The notes: a model not told the origin generated them from the sequence alone. Numbered from the stretch's first letter, positions 1 to 7,375 are shown. The stretch: 27,252 nt of DNA from Bacilli bacterium (GCA_024413875.1 JAKSVY010000019.1:1-27252), one strand, 5' to 3'. Translations and numbers: made by a program.

Positions 1-1023
1 AGAGTTGCAATTGCACGTTGTATTATTAATAAACCAGAAATTCTTTTACTCGACGAACCTTTAGGTGCGCTCGATTTAAAGATGAGAAAAGATATGCAAA
101 TCGAATTAAAGGAAATGCACAAGCGCTTGGGTATTACTTTTATTTATGTTACACACGATCAAGAAGAAGCATTAACAATGTCAGATGTTATTGTCGTTAT
201 GAATCATGGTGTCGTCCAACAAATTGGTACGCCAGAACAAATTTATAATGAACCTGTTAACGCTTTCGTCGCCGATTTTATCGGCGAATCCAACTTGCTT
301 AACGGTGTTGTGACCGGAAAGAAAGTCGTTAAATTCCTTGGCAAAGAATGGAAATGTTTAGACGATTTTCCAAAAGATGAACGCGTTGATATTGTCGTAA
401 GACCTGAAGACGTTATTTTAGGTAAGCCAACCAAAACCTCATTAAATGGTGTAATTACTTCTAAAGTTTTCAAAGGTGTTCACTATGAATATTTAATTCA
501 AGTTGGTAAATCAGAATTACTTGCTAAATCAACAAAAGATATTGTGGTTGGTGAAGTTTCAGTCGACATTGAACCCGATGGCATCCACGTTATGTCTAAA
601 CCGGACCTAGCAAACATTTTCCCTAACTGTGAAGTTTTACGTTCCAATAATGTTGAACTTTCTGATGGTGAAGTTGAAGTTGATTTAACTCAATTATTAA
701 AAGGTTCTAAGATGGATGAAGATGGCTATTTAGTTAAAGGTGATAAAAAATACGATTTAACTGGCGCTAAACTCACCCTTGAAATTGATAGAACAAAAAT
801 TGAAGTTTATGACGATATCGAAGTTGGTCAAATTAAAGGTGAAGTTGCATCCGTTATTTATAAAGGGGACCACTATGCCATTATTGTTCGTACAGAAGAT
901 GATGAAGAATTCATCATTGATACTGAATATCAATTTAATGAAAAAGATAAAGTCTCTCTCGAATTTAAGAAAGAAGATATTCAAGCTCGCTTAAAAGGAG
1001 ATATTGATCAATATGAAATTTAG
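1..1023 (+). CDS. potA: Spermidine/putrescine ABC transporter ATP-binding protein PotA (5' truncated)
   Basis: ATPase that powers polyamine import on the cytoplasmic side of the PotBC channel. The window opens inside the gene, in frame 1, just after the ABC signature (residues RVAIAR remain), so Walker A and the start are missing. Visible are Walker B with the D-loop ([11 protein letters not shown], about residues 16-26 of the fragment) and the H-loop switch histidine in [19 protein letters not shown]-type beta domain follows. The tail is long: 340 residues are seen after the signature, where PotA proteins of about 370 residues in total would leave about 235. A second TOBE-like stretch ([18 protein letters not shown], about residue 278 on) resembles the first ([18 protein letters not shown], about residue 149 on). 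The stop overlaps potB. Family and operon are clear; the duplicated TOBE is my reading of the alignment by eye. Confidence 0.95.
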   Translation, partial: RVAIARCIINKPEILLLDEPLGALDLKMRKDMQIELKEMHKRLGITFIYVTHDQEEALTMSDVIVVMNHGVVQQIGTPEQIYNEPVNAFVADFIGESNLLNGVVTGKKVVKFLGKEWKCLDDFPKDERVDIVVRPEDVILGKPTKTSLNGVITSKVFKGVHYEYLIQVGKSELLAKSTKDIVVGEVSVDIEPDGIHVMSKPDLANIFPNCEVLRSNNVELSDGEVEVDLTQLLKGSKMDEDGYLVKGDKKYDLTGAKLTLEIDRTKIEVYDDIEVGQIKGEVASVIYKGDHYAIIVRTEDDEEFIIDTEYQFNEKDKVSLEFKKEDIQARLKGDIDQYEI

Positions 1024-1801
1024 GTTCCAAAGAAAGTACCTATCCATTCCATACATGATTTTCATGGCACTTTTCATTATTGTGCCAATCCTTTTAATTG
1101 CGTATTACGCATTTTCTAATGCTGATGGCCAATTATCTTTAGATGCTGCAAAGAAGTTCTTTAGTGATTCATCTAAGTTTGATGTCATCATGGTTAGCTT
1201 GTTTATCGCAATTCAAACAACTTTAATTTGCTTAATTATTGGCTACCCAATTGCATATTTCCTTGCAAGCAAGGAATATAATCACAATGTTGTGTTAGTA
1301 ATGCTATTTATTATGCCAATGTGGATTAACTTCGTTTTGAGAACCGCCGCTACTCGTGACATTCTTTTTGCGATTGGTTTAACTGGTGGGGATTATCCAT
1401 ACTTAGCCACTTTAATTGGTATGGTTTATAACTATCTCCCATTCGTTATTCTTCCACTTTATACAACAATGTTAAAGTTAGACAGATCACAAATGGAGGC
1501 AGCAGCAGACTTAGGTGCTTCCCCAGTTCAAGTTTTTATCAAAAACGTAATTCCTCAATCACTTCCAGGAATTATTTCCGCTATCACAATGACCTTAATG
1601 CCAGTCATGTCTAGCTATGTTATTTCAGATGCATTAGCAGAAGGAAACATTACTTTAATTGGTAATTCCATTTATCTTAGCTTTGCTAACTCACAATGGA
1701 ACAATGGTTCTTTCACTGCTTTATTGCTTCTTATTCTTGTCCTCATTTCTATGTGGGCGACAAGTGGTAAATCTGAGGATGCGAGGGCAAACTTATGGTA
1801 A
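1013..1801 (+). CDS. potB: Spermidine/putrescine ABC transporter permease PotB
   Basis: Inner-membrane permease of the polyamine importer, 262 aa, with about six transmembrane helices starting at [20 protein letters not shown]. The cytoplasmic EAA loop that docks on PotA is present ([20 protein letters not shown], about residues 163-182). I chose ATG 1013 because an AAAAGGAG ribosome site ends at 1000, giving 12 nt spacing. A TTG at 1004 in the same frame is only 3 nt from that site and adds three residues; it cannot be fully excluded. The gene overlaps the end of potA by 11 nt and potC by 7 nt, indicating translational coupling. Length is slightly shorter than the usual 275-285 aa. Confidence 0.95.
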   Translation: MKFRFQRKYLSIPYMIFMALFIIVPILLIAYYAFSNADGQLSLDAAKKFFSDSSKFDVIMVSLFIAIQTTLICLIIGYPIAYFLASKEYNHNVVLVMLFIMPMWINFVLRTAATRDILFAIGLTGGDYPYLATLIGMVYNYLPFVILPLYTTMLKLDRSQMEAAADLGASPVQVFIKNVIPQSLPGIISAITMTLMPVMSSYVISDALAEGNITLIGNSIYLSFANSQWNNGSFTALLLLILVLISMWATSGKSEDARANLW

Positions 1802-2643
1802 AGAAGATACTCGCAAAAGGTTACATTTATTTAATTCTTATTTTAATGTACCTTCCAATTTTGGTTTTAATGGCATTCTCGTTCTCAAGCGTTACCTCTA
1901 TTGGTGACACAGGCGGAACATTCTCGTTTGAGTATTGGCAAAATCTATTTAATCCAGAAACAAAAATAGCACAAGAAATTTGGACAGCTTTAGGCAATAC
2001 ACTCATTATTGCTGTTGTTAGTGCTCTTGTTTCTGTTATCCTTGGCACATTAGGTGCCATTGGCGCATTCTACTCTAAGAAGAAAGCGCAAAAGGCTATC
2101 GAACTTACAACCCAAATTCCAGTTTCAAATGCTGAAATTGTTATGGCTTTGTCACTAGTTGTTATGTTTGTTTTCCTTGGAATTGAGTTTAATTTCTGGA
2201 CCCTTCTTATTGGACACGTTGTGTTATCACTTCCGTTCGTTTATTTAAGTGTTAAACCAAAACTTCAACAAATGGATCCAAATCTTTATGAAGCTGCACT
2301 TGACTTAGGTGCAACCCCAAGACAAGGTTTAACTAGAGTTATCATTCCTCAAATACTTCCAGGTATTTTGTCAGGATTCTTACTTTCAATCACTTTGTCA
2401 CTTGATGATTTCATTGTTACTGCGTTTACGCGTGGTGCAGGTTTATTAAGTGGTCCTCGTAACATTGAGACACTCTCAACACTCATTCAAGCAAAGCTTA
2501 AAAAAGGACCTATTCCACCTGAAATGCGTCCTATGACAGTTATTATTTTCCTTGCAGTTCTTGCAATTGTTATTTTGGTTACTGTTTACCAAAACAAAGT
2601 CGGAACTAAAGCAAAGGTTAGAAAGGGGAGAGAAAATGCGTAA
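1795..2643 (+). CDS. potC: Spermidine/putrescine ABC transporter permease PotC
   Basis: Second membrane permease of the polyamine importer, 282 aa, pairing with PotB. It has the usual N-terminal helix (YIYLILILMYLPILVLMAFSF), several further hydrophobic helices and the EAA loop (EAALDLGATPRQGLTRVIIP, about residues 165-184) followed by the conserved SLDDFIVTAF segment typical of PotC/YdcV permeases. The start ATG sits inside the end of potB (ATGGTAA overlap), with no strong ribosome site of its own, so translation is probably coupled. The stop overlaps the potD start by 8 nt. Nothing appears broken. Confidence 0.95.
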   Translation: MVKKILAKGYIYLILILMYLPILVLMAFSFSSVTSIGDTGGTFSFEYWQNLFNPETKIAQEIWTALGNTLIIAVVSALVSVILGTLGAIGAFYSKKKAQKAIELTTQIPVSNAEIVMALSLVVMFVFLGIEFNFWTLLIGHVVLSLPFVYLSVKPKLQQMDPNLYEAALDLGATPRQGLTRVIIPQILPGILSGFLLSITLSLDDFIVTAFTRGAGLLSGPRNIETLSTLIQAKLKKGPIPPEMRPMTVIIFLAVLAIVILVTVYQNKVGTKAKVRKGRENA

Positions 2644-4384
2644 AAGTTTAAAATTCTTACTTGCTGCTCCTTTTGTCTGCCTTGCAGCAGGAACACTTTC
2701 AGGTTGTGATAATAATTTAGACGGTGACATTGTCCTTCGCATTTTAAATGCTGAAGACTATATTTATGAATATGATCCTGAATATGATGAAGAGATGCAA
2801 TATGACGAAAGTGAACTTGCATATCACATGGACATGCTTGACCAATACGAAACCGATTGGGAAAGTAGACACCCAGGACAAGATTTGCAAATCGTTTACG
2901 ATACTTATGATACTAACGAAACAATGTTTAATGAACTTAAAACTGGAAAAACTACCTATGATGTAATCATTCCTAGTGACTATATGGTTCAAAAACTTGC
3001 ATCGTTAGATATGCTTCATGAACTTGATCGCAAAGAAGAACTTTGGGAAAACATTTCTGGTTATCTCGAAGATTCAATTAAGTCCGTTAAAATTCCTGAT
3101 AAAGATGGCAATCAAGTAGCAAATCCTAAGTCAGATTATGACTATTGCGTTCCATATATGTGGGGCACATTAGGTATTATGTACAATGTCGATTTCTACT
3201 TAGAATTACTTCAAGAAATTAATCCTGATGCAACAGAAGACGATGTTCATGATTTATTTAAATCATGGGATTGCTTATATGGCCAATATGCAAACACAAG
3301 CGATGAAGATTTAAAAGCGCTTTATGACATCATTAGCGGAACGTTCTCAATCAAAGATTCTGTTCGTGACACTTATACAATTTCATTGATTCACGCATTT
3401 GATGATGCTGTTAAAGCTAGTGCGGATGCAGATACATTAAGAGCAATTATTAACCAATGCGATGCTGATACAGTTGCGAAGGTTATGGAAGATATGCTTA
3501 ACCTTAAAGCAAATGCTTTCGGTTTTGAAACTGACTCAGGTAAAACTGATATGACCACTCAAAAGATTGGGGCAAACTTATGCTGGAGTGGTGATGCTAC
3601 TTGGGCTATTACAGAAGCTAGAGAAAATGATTTAAATCTTTATTACTCACTTCCAATTGGAGATGCTGATCCAGATTCAAAATCAGGTTCTAATATTTGG
3701 TTTGACTGCTTCTGCATGCCTAAAAACGCAAAAGATGAAAATAATAGAACTCCAGAAGAACAAGCACAATATGAACTTGGCGAAGATTTCATTGAATTTA
3801 TGTGTAAGCCTGAAAACGCTGTTCAAAACACTTATTGTGTCGGTTACACAACAGCAGTTGCAGGTGATGAAGTCTTAGAATATATGAAGTCTTGTTATGA
3901 CACTCAAACCATTCTTGATGATATGGCCGATGTTCTTGCAGAACCTGGTGATATGGAACAAGCAGATATTAATGCCCTTCAAGAAGAATATGATGAATTG
4001 CTTCAAGATTTTACTGACAACCAGGACGATGAAAGTTGCTATGTTAAATATAATTTAAATTATTTCTTTAATTATGGTAATGACGAATCGAACGAATATG
4101 TCTTAATTGTTGATTACGATTCATCGATGAGAGAAGTTAGAGCTCAATTCCCTAACGCTCAAGACCTTCCTCGTTTAGCTATCATGAACGACTTTGGCCC
4201 TAGCGGAAACCAAAGAGTGCTTGATATGTGGGAAACAGTTAGAACTAATCCACTTCCAACGTGGGCGATTGTCTTATTTATATGTGAAGGTGTTGCAGTG
4301 CTTGCAATAGCGGGGCTTATCTTCTACAAAGTGTTTAGAAAGAAACATTTCCAGAAGTTAAGAAAAGCTGGTGAAGCAAAGTAA
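2636..4384 (+). CDS. potD: Polyamine-binding lipoprotein PotD, enlarged, with C-terminal membrane helix
   Basis: Extracellular substrate-binding protein of the polyamine importer. ATG 2636 is chosen because AAAGGGGAGAG lies just upstream and because the protein then starts with a lipoprotein signal peptide ending in a lipobox (LSGC, Cys24). A longer in-frame reading from 2552 would bury this signal. PotD-like signatures are seen: YDTYDTNETMFNEL and YDVIIPSDYMVQKLASLDML (about residues 85-125), SGDATWAI and NIWFDCFCMPKNA further on. At 582 aa it is far longer than the usual 340-370. Extra length comes from an acidic insert near residues 45-65, helical inserts around 200-300, a long acidic stretch around 420-470, and a C-terminal helix (about residues 542-566) with a basic tail. 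The protein would therefore be held by lipid at one end and by a helix at the other. Last gene of the operon, followed by a terminator. Confidence 0.92.
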   Translation: MRKSLKFLLAAPFVCLAAGTLSGCDNNLDGDIVLRILNAEDYIYEYDPEYDEEMQYDESELAYHMDMLDQYETDWESRHPGQDLQIVYDTYDTNETMFNELKTGKTTYDVIIPSDYMVQKLASLDMLHELDRKEELWENISGYLEDSIKSVKIPDKDGNQVANPKSDYDYCVPYMWGTLGIMYNVDFYLELLQEINPDATEDDVHDLFKSWDCLYGQYANTSDEDLKALYDIISGTFSIKDSVRDTYTISLIHAFDDAVKASADADTLRAIINQCDADTVAKVMEDMLNLKANAFGFETDSGKTDMTTQKIGANLCWSGDATWAITEARENDLNLYYSLPIGDADPDSKSGSNIWFDCFCMPKNAKDENNRTPEEQAQYELGEDFIEFMCKPENAVQNTYCVGYTTAVAGDEVLEYMKSCYDTQTILDDMADVLAEPGDMEQADINALQEEYDELLQDFTDNQDDESCYVKYNLNYFFNYGNDESNEYVLIVDYDSSMREVRAQFPNAQDLPRLAIMNDFGPSGNQRVLDMWETVRTNPLPTWAIVLFICEGVAVLAIAGLIFYKVFRKKHFQKLRKAGEAK

Positions 4385-4387
4385 CTA

Positions 4388-4411
4388 GGGAGCCGAAAGG
4401 CTTCCTTTTAT
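4388..4411 (+). terminator. Intrinsic terminator of the pot operon
   Basis: Seven-base-pair stem GGGAGCC/GGCTTCC (one G-U) with a GAAA tetraloop at 4388-4405, followed by TTTTA. It starts 3 nt after the potD stop. Confidence 0.85.
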
Positions 4412-4419
4412 ATTCTAAC

Positions 4420-4448
4420 TTGTTAGAACTCTTAAGTGGTGGTATAAT
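4420..4448 (+). promoter_or_regulatory. SigA-type promoter of the Cys-Arg-Pro tRNA cluster
   Basis: TTGTTA (4420-4425), 17-nt spacer, perfect TATAAT (4443-4448). Transcription would start near 4455, just before tRNA-Cys at 4461. Confidence 0.8.
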
Positions 4449-4460
4449 CTCTCTCGCGAT

Positions 4461-4534
4461 GGTTCCTTAGCCAAGTGGTAAGGCAATTGACTGCAACTCA
4501 ATGAGCGTCGGTTCGACTCTGACAGGAACCTCCA
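4461..4534 (+). tRNA. tRNA-Cys (GCA)
   Basis: Acceptor GGTTCCT (4461-4467) pairs with AGGAACC (4524-4530); discriminator T, encoded CCA at 4532-4534. The anticodon stem ATTGA/TCAAT holds loop CTGCAAC with anticodon GCA. The T-loop is TTCGACT. First of three tRNA genes behind one promoter. Confidence 0.95.
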
Positions 4535-4547
4535 CTAAAAAAAATAA

Positions 4548-4592
4548 AGTGCTTGAAAATCCCTCACTAAGTGAGTAAGATAATCAAGCGCT
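4548..4592 (+). repeat. Nested inverted repeat between tRNA-Cys and tRNA-Arg
   Basis: Outer arms AGTGCTTGA (4548-4556) and TCAAGCGCT (4584-4592) pair over 9 positions (one G-U). Inside them is a second palindrome, CTCAC-TAA-GTGAG (4562-4574). A promoter-like TTGAAA (4553-4558), 17 nt, TAAGAT (4576-4581) overlaps the structure. There is no T-run, so it is not a standard terminator. It could be a processing signal, a regulated second promoter, or both. Confidence 0.5.
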
Positions 4593-4600
4593 TCAATTCT

Positions 4601-4677
4601 GCGCCTGTAGCTCAACTGGATAGAGTATCAGACTACGAATCTGAGGGTTGGATGTTCGAGTCATCTCAGGCGCGCCA
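4601..4677 (+). tRNA. tRNA-Arg (ACG)
   Basis: Acceptor GCGCCTG/CAGGCGC, discriminator G, encoded CCA (4675-4677). Anticodon stem TCAGA/TCTGA with loop CTACGAA, anticodon ACG (A34 normally becomes inosine). T-loop TTCGAGT is canonical. Confidence 0.95.
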
Positions 4678-4700
4678 ATTAAAAAAGTAAATCATTAACT

Positions 4701-4778
4701 CGGGGCGTAGCGCAGCTTGGTTACCGCACTTGATTTGGGATCAAGGGATCAAGAGTTCGAATCTCTTTGCCCCGACCA
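4701..4778 (+). tRNA. tRNA-Pro (TGG)
   Basis: Acceptor CGGGGC(G) pairs with GCCCCG; encoded ACCA ends at 4778. Anticodon stem CTTGA/TCAAG with loop TTTGGGA, anticodon TGG. T-arm AGAG-TTCGAAT-CTCT is canonical. A decayed inverted copy of its 3' half lies just downstream. Confidence 0.95.
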
Positions 4779-4789
4779 GTGAAAAAAAT

Positions 4790-4811
4790 AACGTCTTCGG
4801 ACGTTTTTTTC
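4790..4811 (+). terminator. Intrinsic terminator of the Cys-Arg-Pro tRNA cluster
   Basis: AACGTC/GACGTT stem closed by a UUCG tetraloop (4790-4805), run of A before and T after. Clear Rho-independent terminator. Confidence 0.92.
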
Positions 4812-4812
4812 A

Positions 4813-4849
4813 TGTTCGGGGCAAGAAAAATTCGACGCTCTTGATCCTT
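4813..4849 (-). pseudogene. Decayed inverted copy of the tRNA-Pro 3' half
   Basis: Read on the minus strand, this stretch runs GGATCAAGAG, then GTCGAAT, then TTGCCCCG and AACA. It lines up with the variable arm, T-arm and acceptor of the adjacent tRNA-Pro (4746-4778: GGATCAAGAG, TTCGAAT, TTGCCCCG, ACCA) with scattered substitutions and small indels. The 5' half (D-arm, anticodon) is not recognisable, so it is not a working tRNA. As the copy is inverted, it is not the direct repeat left by integrase-type insertion at a tRNA end. Confidence 0.65.
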
Positions 4850-4872
4850 AAACCGTAGTCAAAATAAAAAAG

Positions 4873-4921
4873 TAATCACTTTGTGATTAAAAAAATTTTA
4901 CAACACAAAGTGCATTTTTTT
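4873..4921 (+). promoter_or_regulatory. Competing hairpins, attenuator-like, upstream of gene 4978
   Basis: A 7-bp hairpin TAATCAC-TTT-GTGATTA (4873-4889) shares its bases with a second possible stem: CACTTTGTG (4877-4885) also pairs perfectly with CACAAAGTG (4904-4912), which is followed by seven Ts (4915-4921). The two cannot form at once. The second looks like a terminator. No promoter is obvious before it, so whether it is transcribed is unknown. Confidence 0.45.
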
Positions 4922-4935
4922 GCCTATTAGGATAG

Positions 4936-4968
4936 TAGAGGATTTATTGTTTTCCTCTAGAAAGGAGG
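4936..4968 (+). promoter_or_regulatory. Strong ribosome site with alternative local hairpins
   Basis: AAAGGAGG (4961-4968) is a near-perfect Shine-Dalgarno, 9 nt before ATG 4978. TAGAGGA (4936-4942) pairs with TCCTCTA (4953-4959). CCTC (4954-4957) can instead pair with GAGG (4965-4968) inside the Shine-Dalgarno. The first pairing would free the ribosome site and the second would cover it. Confidence 0.4.
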
Positions 4969-4977
4969 TAGACTCTT

Positions 4978-5730
4978 ATGCTAACAAAATCCGGAATTTC
5001 AAATGAAGACGAATTCGTTGAAAAAGTTAATGGCAAAAAATATGGCGAGCTAAATAATAATCTGCAATATTTCATAGCTCATTTATTTCCGTATGTCAGC
5101 GATGATGACATGCTTTATTGTTTCAAGACAGAAGATTACATTAAACCCGATATCTGCATTAAATGGAAAGACAAAGAAGAATTCATTTCATTAAAGTTTG
5201 GAATGTCTGATGGAATTCATGGCGAATCATTATTGACATTTTTAGATTTTCTCAAGTCTTTAGGCCTTGAACAAGAATACATTAAAACAATCCAGCTGTT
5301 TGCGTATGGTGATGGCACAACAGACGGAACTGGTGAAGTTAGAAAAAACGGAATTGAAGTTCGTTACGAATTAAAAGATGAAATTTTTAAATTAAACAAA
5401 CGTTTGAACCAGGATAAAGACTTTATTAAAAAAGTCATTGAACGCTTATTGTTTAAGGGTGTTAATCCCTTAGCACAAAAGGCCAGATATATTTATCATG
5501 GTAATACTGAGTATGGTGATTTTGTCTCGTCCAGCCAAATAATGAAGCACATTGATAATAAATCATGGGCTTTCATGGATTGTCCTCATATTGGTCCAGT
5601 GGTATTTAGACCACATGCCAGGTATTCGCAAAAGACAATACGAAACGAAAAATATCGACATGAACTGAAGTTTAGTTGGCCAAACTTGTTACCGGATATG
5701 CGCTATATGAATAGGCGCTATAATTGGTAA
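4978..5730 (+). CDS. Uncharacterised protein, possibly a restriction-endonuclease-like fold
   Basis: A 250-aa soluble protein with no signal peptide or membrane helix. I do not recognise a named family. A run KPDICIKW (D58) followed by ISLKFG (S71, K73), with E24 in an N-terminal helix and H81/E83 after it, has the spacing of a D-x(n)-(D/E/S)-x-K nuclease core, but the second acidic residue would be Ser. It also resembles uncharacterised gut-bacterial proteins I recall with a similar K-x-G...H-x-E block and a GDGTxDGTG segment (here about residues 111-119). Start ATG 4978 is fixed by AAAGGAGG at 4961-4968. It stands alone between two tRNA clusters, with its own terminator, and no methyltransferase or antitoxin partner is visible. 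Single-gene cargo at a tRNA site is a common pattern for accessory genes. The nuclease idea is weak inference. Confidence 0.75.
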   Translation: MLTKSGISNEDEFVEKVNGKKYGELNNNLQYFIAHLFPYVSDDDMLYCFKTEDYIKPDICIKWKDKEEFISLKFGMSDGIHGESLLTFLDFLKSLGLEQEYIKTIQLFAYGDGTTDGTGEVRKNGIEVRYELKDEIFKLNKRLNQDKDFIKKVIERLLFKGVNPLAQKARYIYHGNTEYGDFVSSSQIMKHIDNKSWAFMDCPHIGPVVFRPHARYSQKTIRNEKYRHELKFSWPNLLPDMRYMNRRYNW

Positions 5731-5733
5731 TAT

Positions 5734-5757
5734 AAAAGACCCTATAGGGTCTTTTTT
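5734..5757 (+). terminator. Intrinsic terminator of gene 4978
   Basis: Perfect palindrome AAAAGACCC-TATA-GGGTCTTTT (5734-5755) with further Ts, starting 3 nt after the stop codon. Being symmetrical, with A-run and T-run, it could work in both directions. Confidence 0.9.
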
Positions 5758-5787
5758 AATAGATAAATATTTTGAAACAATTTATTG

Positions 5788-5816
5788 TTGAGAAATCAAA
5801 TAATACTATGTATAAT
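5788..5816 (+). promoter_or_regulatory. SigA-type promoter of the Ala-Met tRNA pair
   Basis: TTGAGA (5788-5793), 17-nt spacer, TATAAT (5811-5816). The predicted leader (about 5823-5852) can form CTGTA-AGC-TACAG (5824-5836). Confidence 0.82.
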
Positions 5817-5852
5817 ATTAATCCTGTAAGCTACAGCGGCTTATAGAATCTT

Positions 5853-5926
5853 GGGTCCTTAGTTAAATGGGATAACGTTAGCTTTGCAAGCTTAAGTTAG
5901 GAGTTCGATTCTCCTAGGATCCACCA
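5853..5926 (+). tRNA. tRNA-Ala (TGC)
   Basis: Acceptor GGGTCCT/AGGATCC contains the G3-U70 pair that marks alanine tRNAs. Anticodon loop TTTGCAA, anticodon TGC. T-loop TTCGATT. Discriminator A and encoded CCA end at 5926. Confidence 0.94.
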
Positions 5927-5933
5927 TTTAAAT

Positions 5934-6010
5934 GGCTGGGTAGCTCAGCTGGTTAGAGCAGGGAGCTCATACCTCCAAGATCGTCAGTTCAAATCTGACC
6001 TCAGCTACCA
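5934..6010 (+). tRNA. tRNA-Met elongator (CAT)
   Basis: Acceptor GGCTGGG pairs with CTCAGCT (G1-U72, as I recall for Bacillus elongator tRNA-Met). Anticodon loop CTCATAC, anticodon CAT; the stem lacks the initiator G-G-G/C-C-C pairs. T-loop TTCAAAT is canonical. Encoded ACCA ends at 6010. Co-transcribed with tRNA-Ala, 7 nt upstream. Confidence 0.92.
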
Positions 6011-6020
6011 TTAATAAATT

Positions 6021-6046
6021 ACAACTCATTAGAGTTGTTTTTATTT
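6021..6046 (+). terminator. Intrinsic terminator of the Ala-Met tRNA pair
   Basis: ACAACTC-ATTA-GAGTTGT (6021-6038) followed by TTTTTATTTT. It lies between tRNA-Met and the transporter gene. Confidence 0.88.
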
Positions 6047-6069
6047 TAAAAAAGAGCATAATAATAACT

Positions 6070-7374
6070 ATGGTTTTAACCTTAGTTATTTCATTGCTCG
6101 TATTTTTATCAATAATCCTTTCAATTGTATTTTTCCCAAAAATTAAAATTGGAAAGATTGAGCTTTCATCATACTGGTTAATTGCACTTATAGGAGCAAT
6201 CCTAATGATTGCAACTTTAAGAGTTTCTTTTGCGGATGTATTATCGAATTTATTCGATGAATCCGCATCTATTAATCCAATCAAGATCTTAGCACTCTTC
6301 TTTTCAATGACATTTATTTCTGTGTTTTTGGATCATGCAGGATTCTTTTCTTACCTCGCAAATTTAGCGTGTAAAAAAGCTGGAAAAAATCAATTTAAAT
6401 TATTTACAGTTTTATATTTTTTGGTCGCAATTTTGACTATATTTACATCAAACGATATAGTGATTTTAACACTCACACCATTTATCTGTTGTTTTGCAAA
6501 AAATGCAAAAATTAATCCACTTCCATATTTGATTGCAGAATTTGCTGCAGCTAATACTTGGTCGATGATGTTAATCATTGGTAACCCTACAAACATCTAT
6601 TTAGGAAGCATGGCAGATATAACATTTGGAGAATATTTCTCGGTGATGGCACTTCCAACATGCGCAGCAGGATTAGTTGAATTCCTTATTATTTACTTCT
6701 TATTTAAGAAATCATTAAGTCAAGAAATTAATGTTGAAATTGAGGAAATGACACTTAAAAATAAGGTTGATGTAATTGTTGGTTTATCAGTGTTAATCAT
6801 CTGCATTTTATTACTCGCATTATCAAATTTAATTGGTTTTGAAATGTGGTTAATTTCAGTAATCATTGCAGGTGCTTTATTGCTTTATTTTATAGTTTCA
6901 AGAATCATTACAAAAAATATCAAAAATGAAATTATTCCTATAGGAAAGAAACTTCCATGGCAGTTAATTCCATTTGTAATTTCAATGTTTGTTATTGTTA
7001 TTTCATTAAATCAAAACGGTGTGTCGGATTTGCTAAGAAATTTATTAGGAAATACGAACACTATTTGGACATACGGTCCATCAAGTTTTTTGGTCGCAAA
7101 TTTGATCAATAACATTCCAATGTCAATCCTTTATTCTTCTCTTCCAACAATGACTGGATATGAAAGAATGATGGCGACATACGCCTCAATCGCAGGAAGC
7201 AACATTGGTGCATTCTTAACACCAATCGGTGCTTTGGCAGGCATTATGTTTAACTCGCTTTTGAAAGAACACGATGTGAAATTAAGTTTTAAACAATTCT
7301 CCTTTTATGGAGTAATTGTTGCGATTCCAACTTTTCTTATTGCTTTAGCAATACTTTCCTTAATTCTCGCATAG
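6070..7374 (+). CDS. ArsB/NhaD-type ion transporter (Ion Transporter superfamily)
   Basis: Polytopic membrane protein, 434 aa, with about 10-12 hydrophobic helices. Two half-repeats carry the hairpin motifs typical of ArsB/NhaD/CitM transporters: TSNDIVILTLTPFI (about residues 126-139) and IGNPTNIYLG (about 174-183) in the first half, then NLINNIPMSIL (about 343-353) and GSNIGAFLTPIGALAGIMF (about 376-394) in the second. The last resembles the GxNxGPxLTPxGxLA block of arsenite pumps. Length fits ArsB (about 430). No arsR, arsA or arsC is near, so the substrate (arsenite, sodium/proton, or a dicarboxylate) cannot be named. ATG 6070 has only a weak AAAGAG at 6051-6056, spaced 13 nt; a terminator lies 24 nt upstream, so it probably has its own weak promoter. 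The family assignment is firm, the substrate is not. Confidence 0.85.
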   Translation: MVLTLVISLLVFLSIILSIVFFPKIKIGKIELSSYWLIALIGAILMIATLRVSFADVLSNLFDESASINPIKILALFFSMTFISVFLDHAGFFSYLANLACKKAGKNQFKLFTVLYFLVAILTIFTSNDIVILTLTPFICCFAKNAKINPLPYLIAEFAAANTWSMMLIIGNPTNIYLGSMADITFGEYFSVMALPTCAAGLVEFLIIYFLFKKSLSQEINVEIEEMTLKNKVDVIVGLSVLIICILLLALSNLIGFEMWLISVIIAGALLLYFIVSRIITKNIKNEIIPIGKKLPWQLIPFVISMFVIVISLNQNGVSDLLRNLLGNTNTIWTYGPSSFLVANLINNIPMSILYSSLPTMTGYERMMATYASIAGSNIGAFLTPIGALAGIMFNSLLKEHDVKLSFKQFSFYGVIVAIPTFLIALAILSLILA

Positions 7375-7375
7375 G

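Noticed and set aside
2552..2635. N-terminal extension of PotD from an upstream in-frame start
   Set aside because: It lies inside potC, has no ribosome site, and would hide the lipoprotein signal peptide that begins at 2636.
4813..4849. Working minus-strand tRNA gene
   Set aside because: Only the 3' half is recognisable, the T-arm is disturbed and the terminal CCA reads ACA.
4742..4850. Integrase attachment-site duplication at tRNA-Pro
   Set aside because: The two copies are inverted, not direct, and no integrase gene is present.
4861..4977. T-box or other known riboswitch before gene 4978
   Set aside because: No T-box consensus, specifier loop or other known aptamer core seen; the region is too short.
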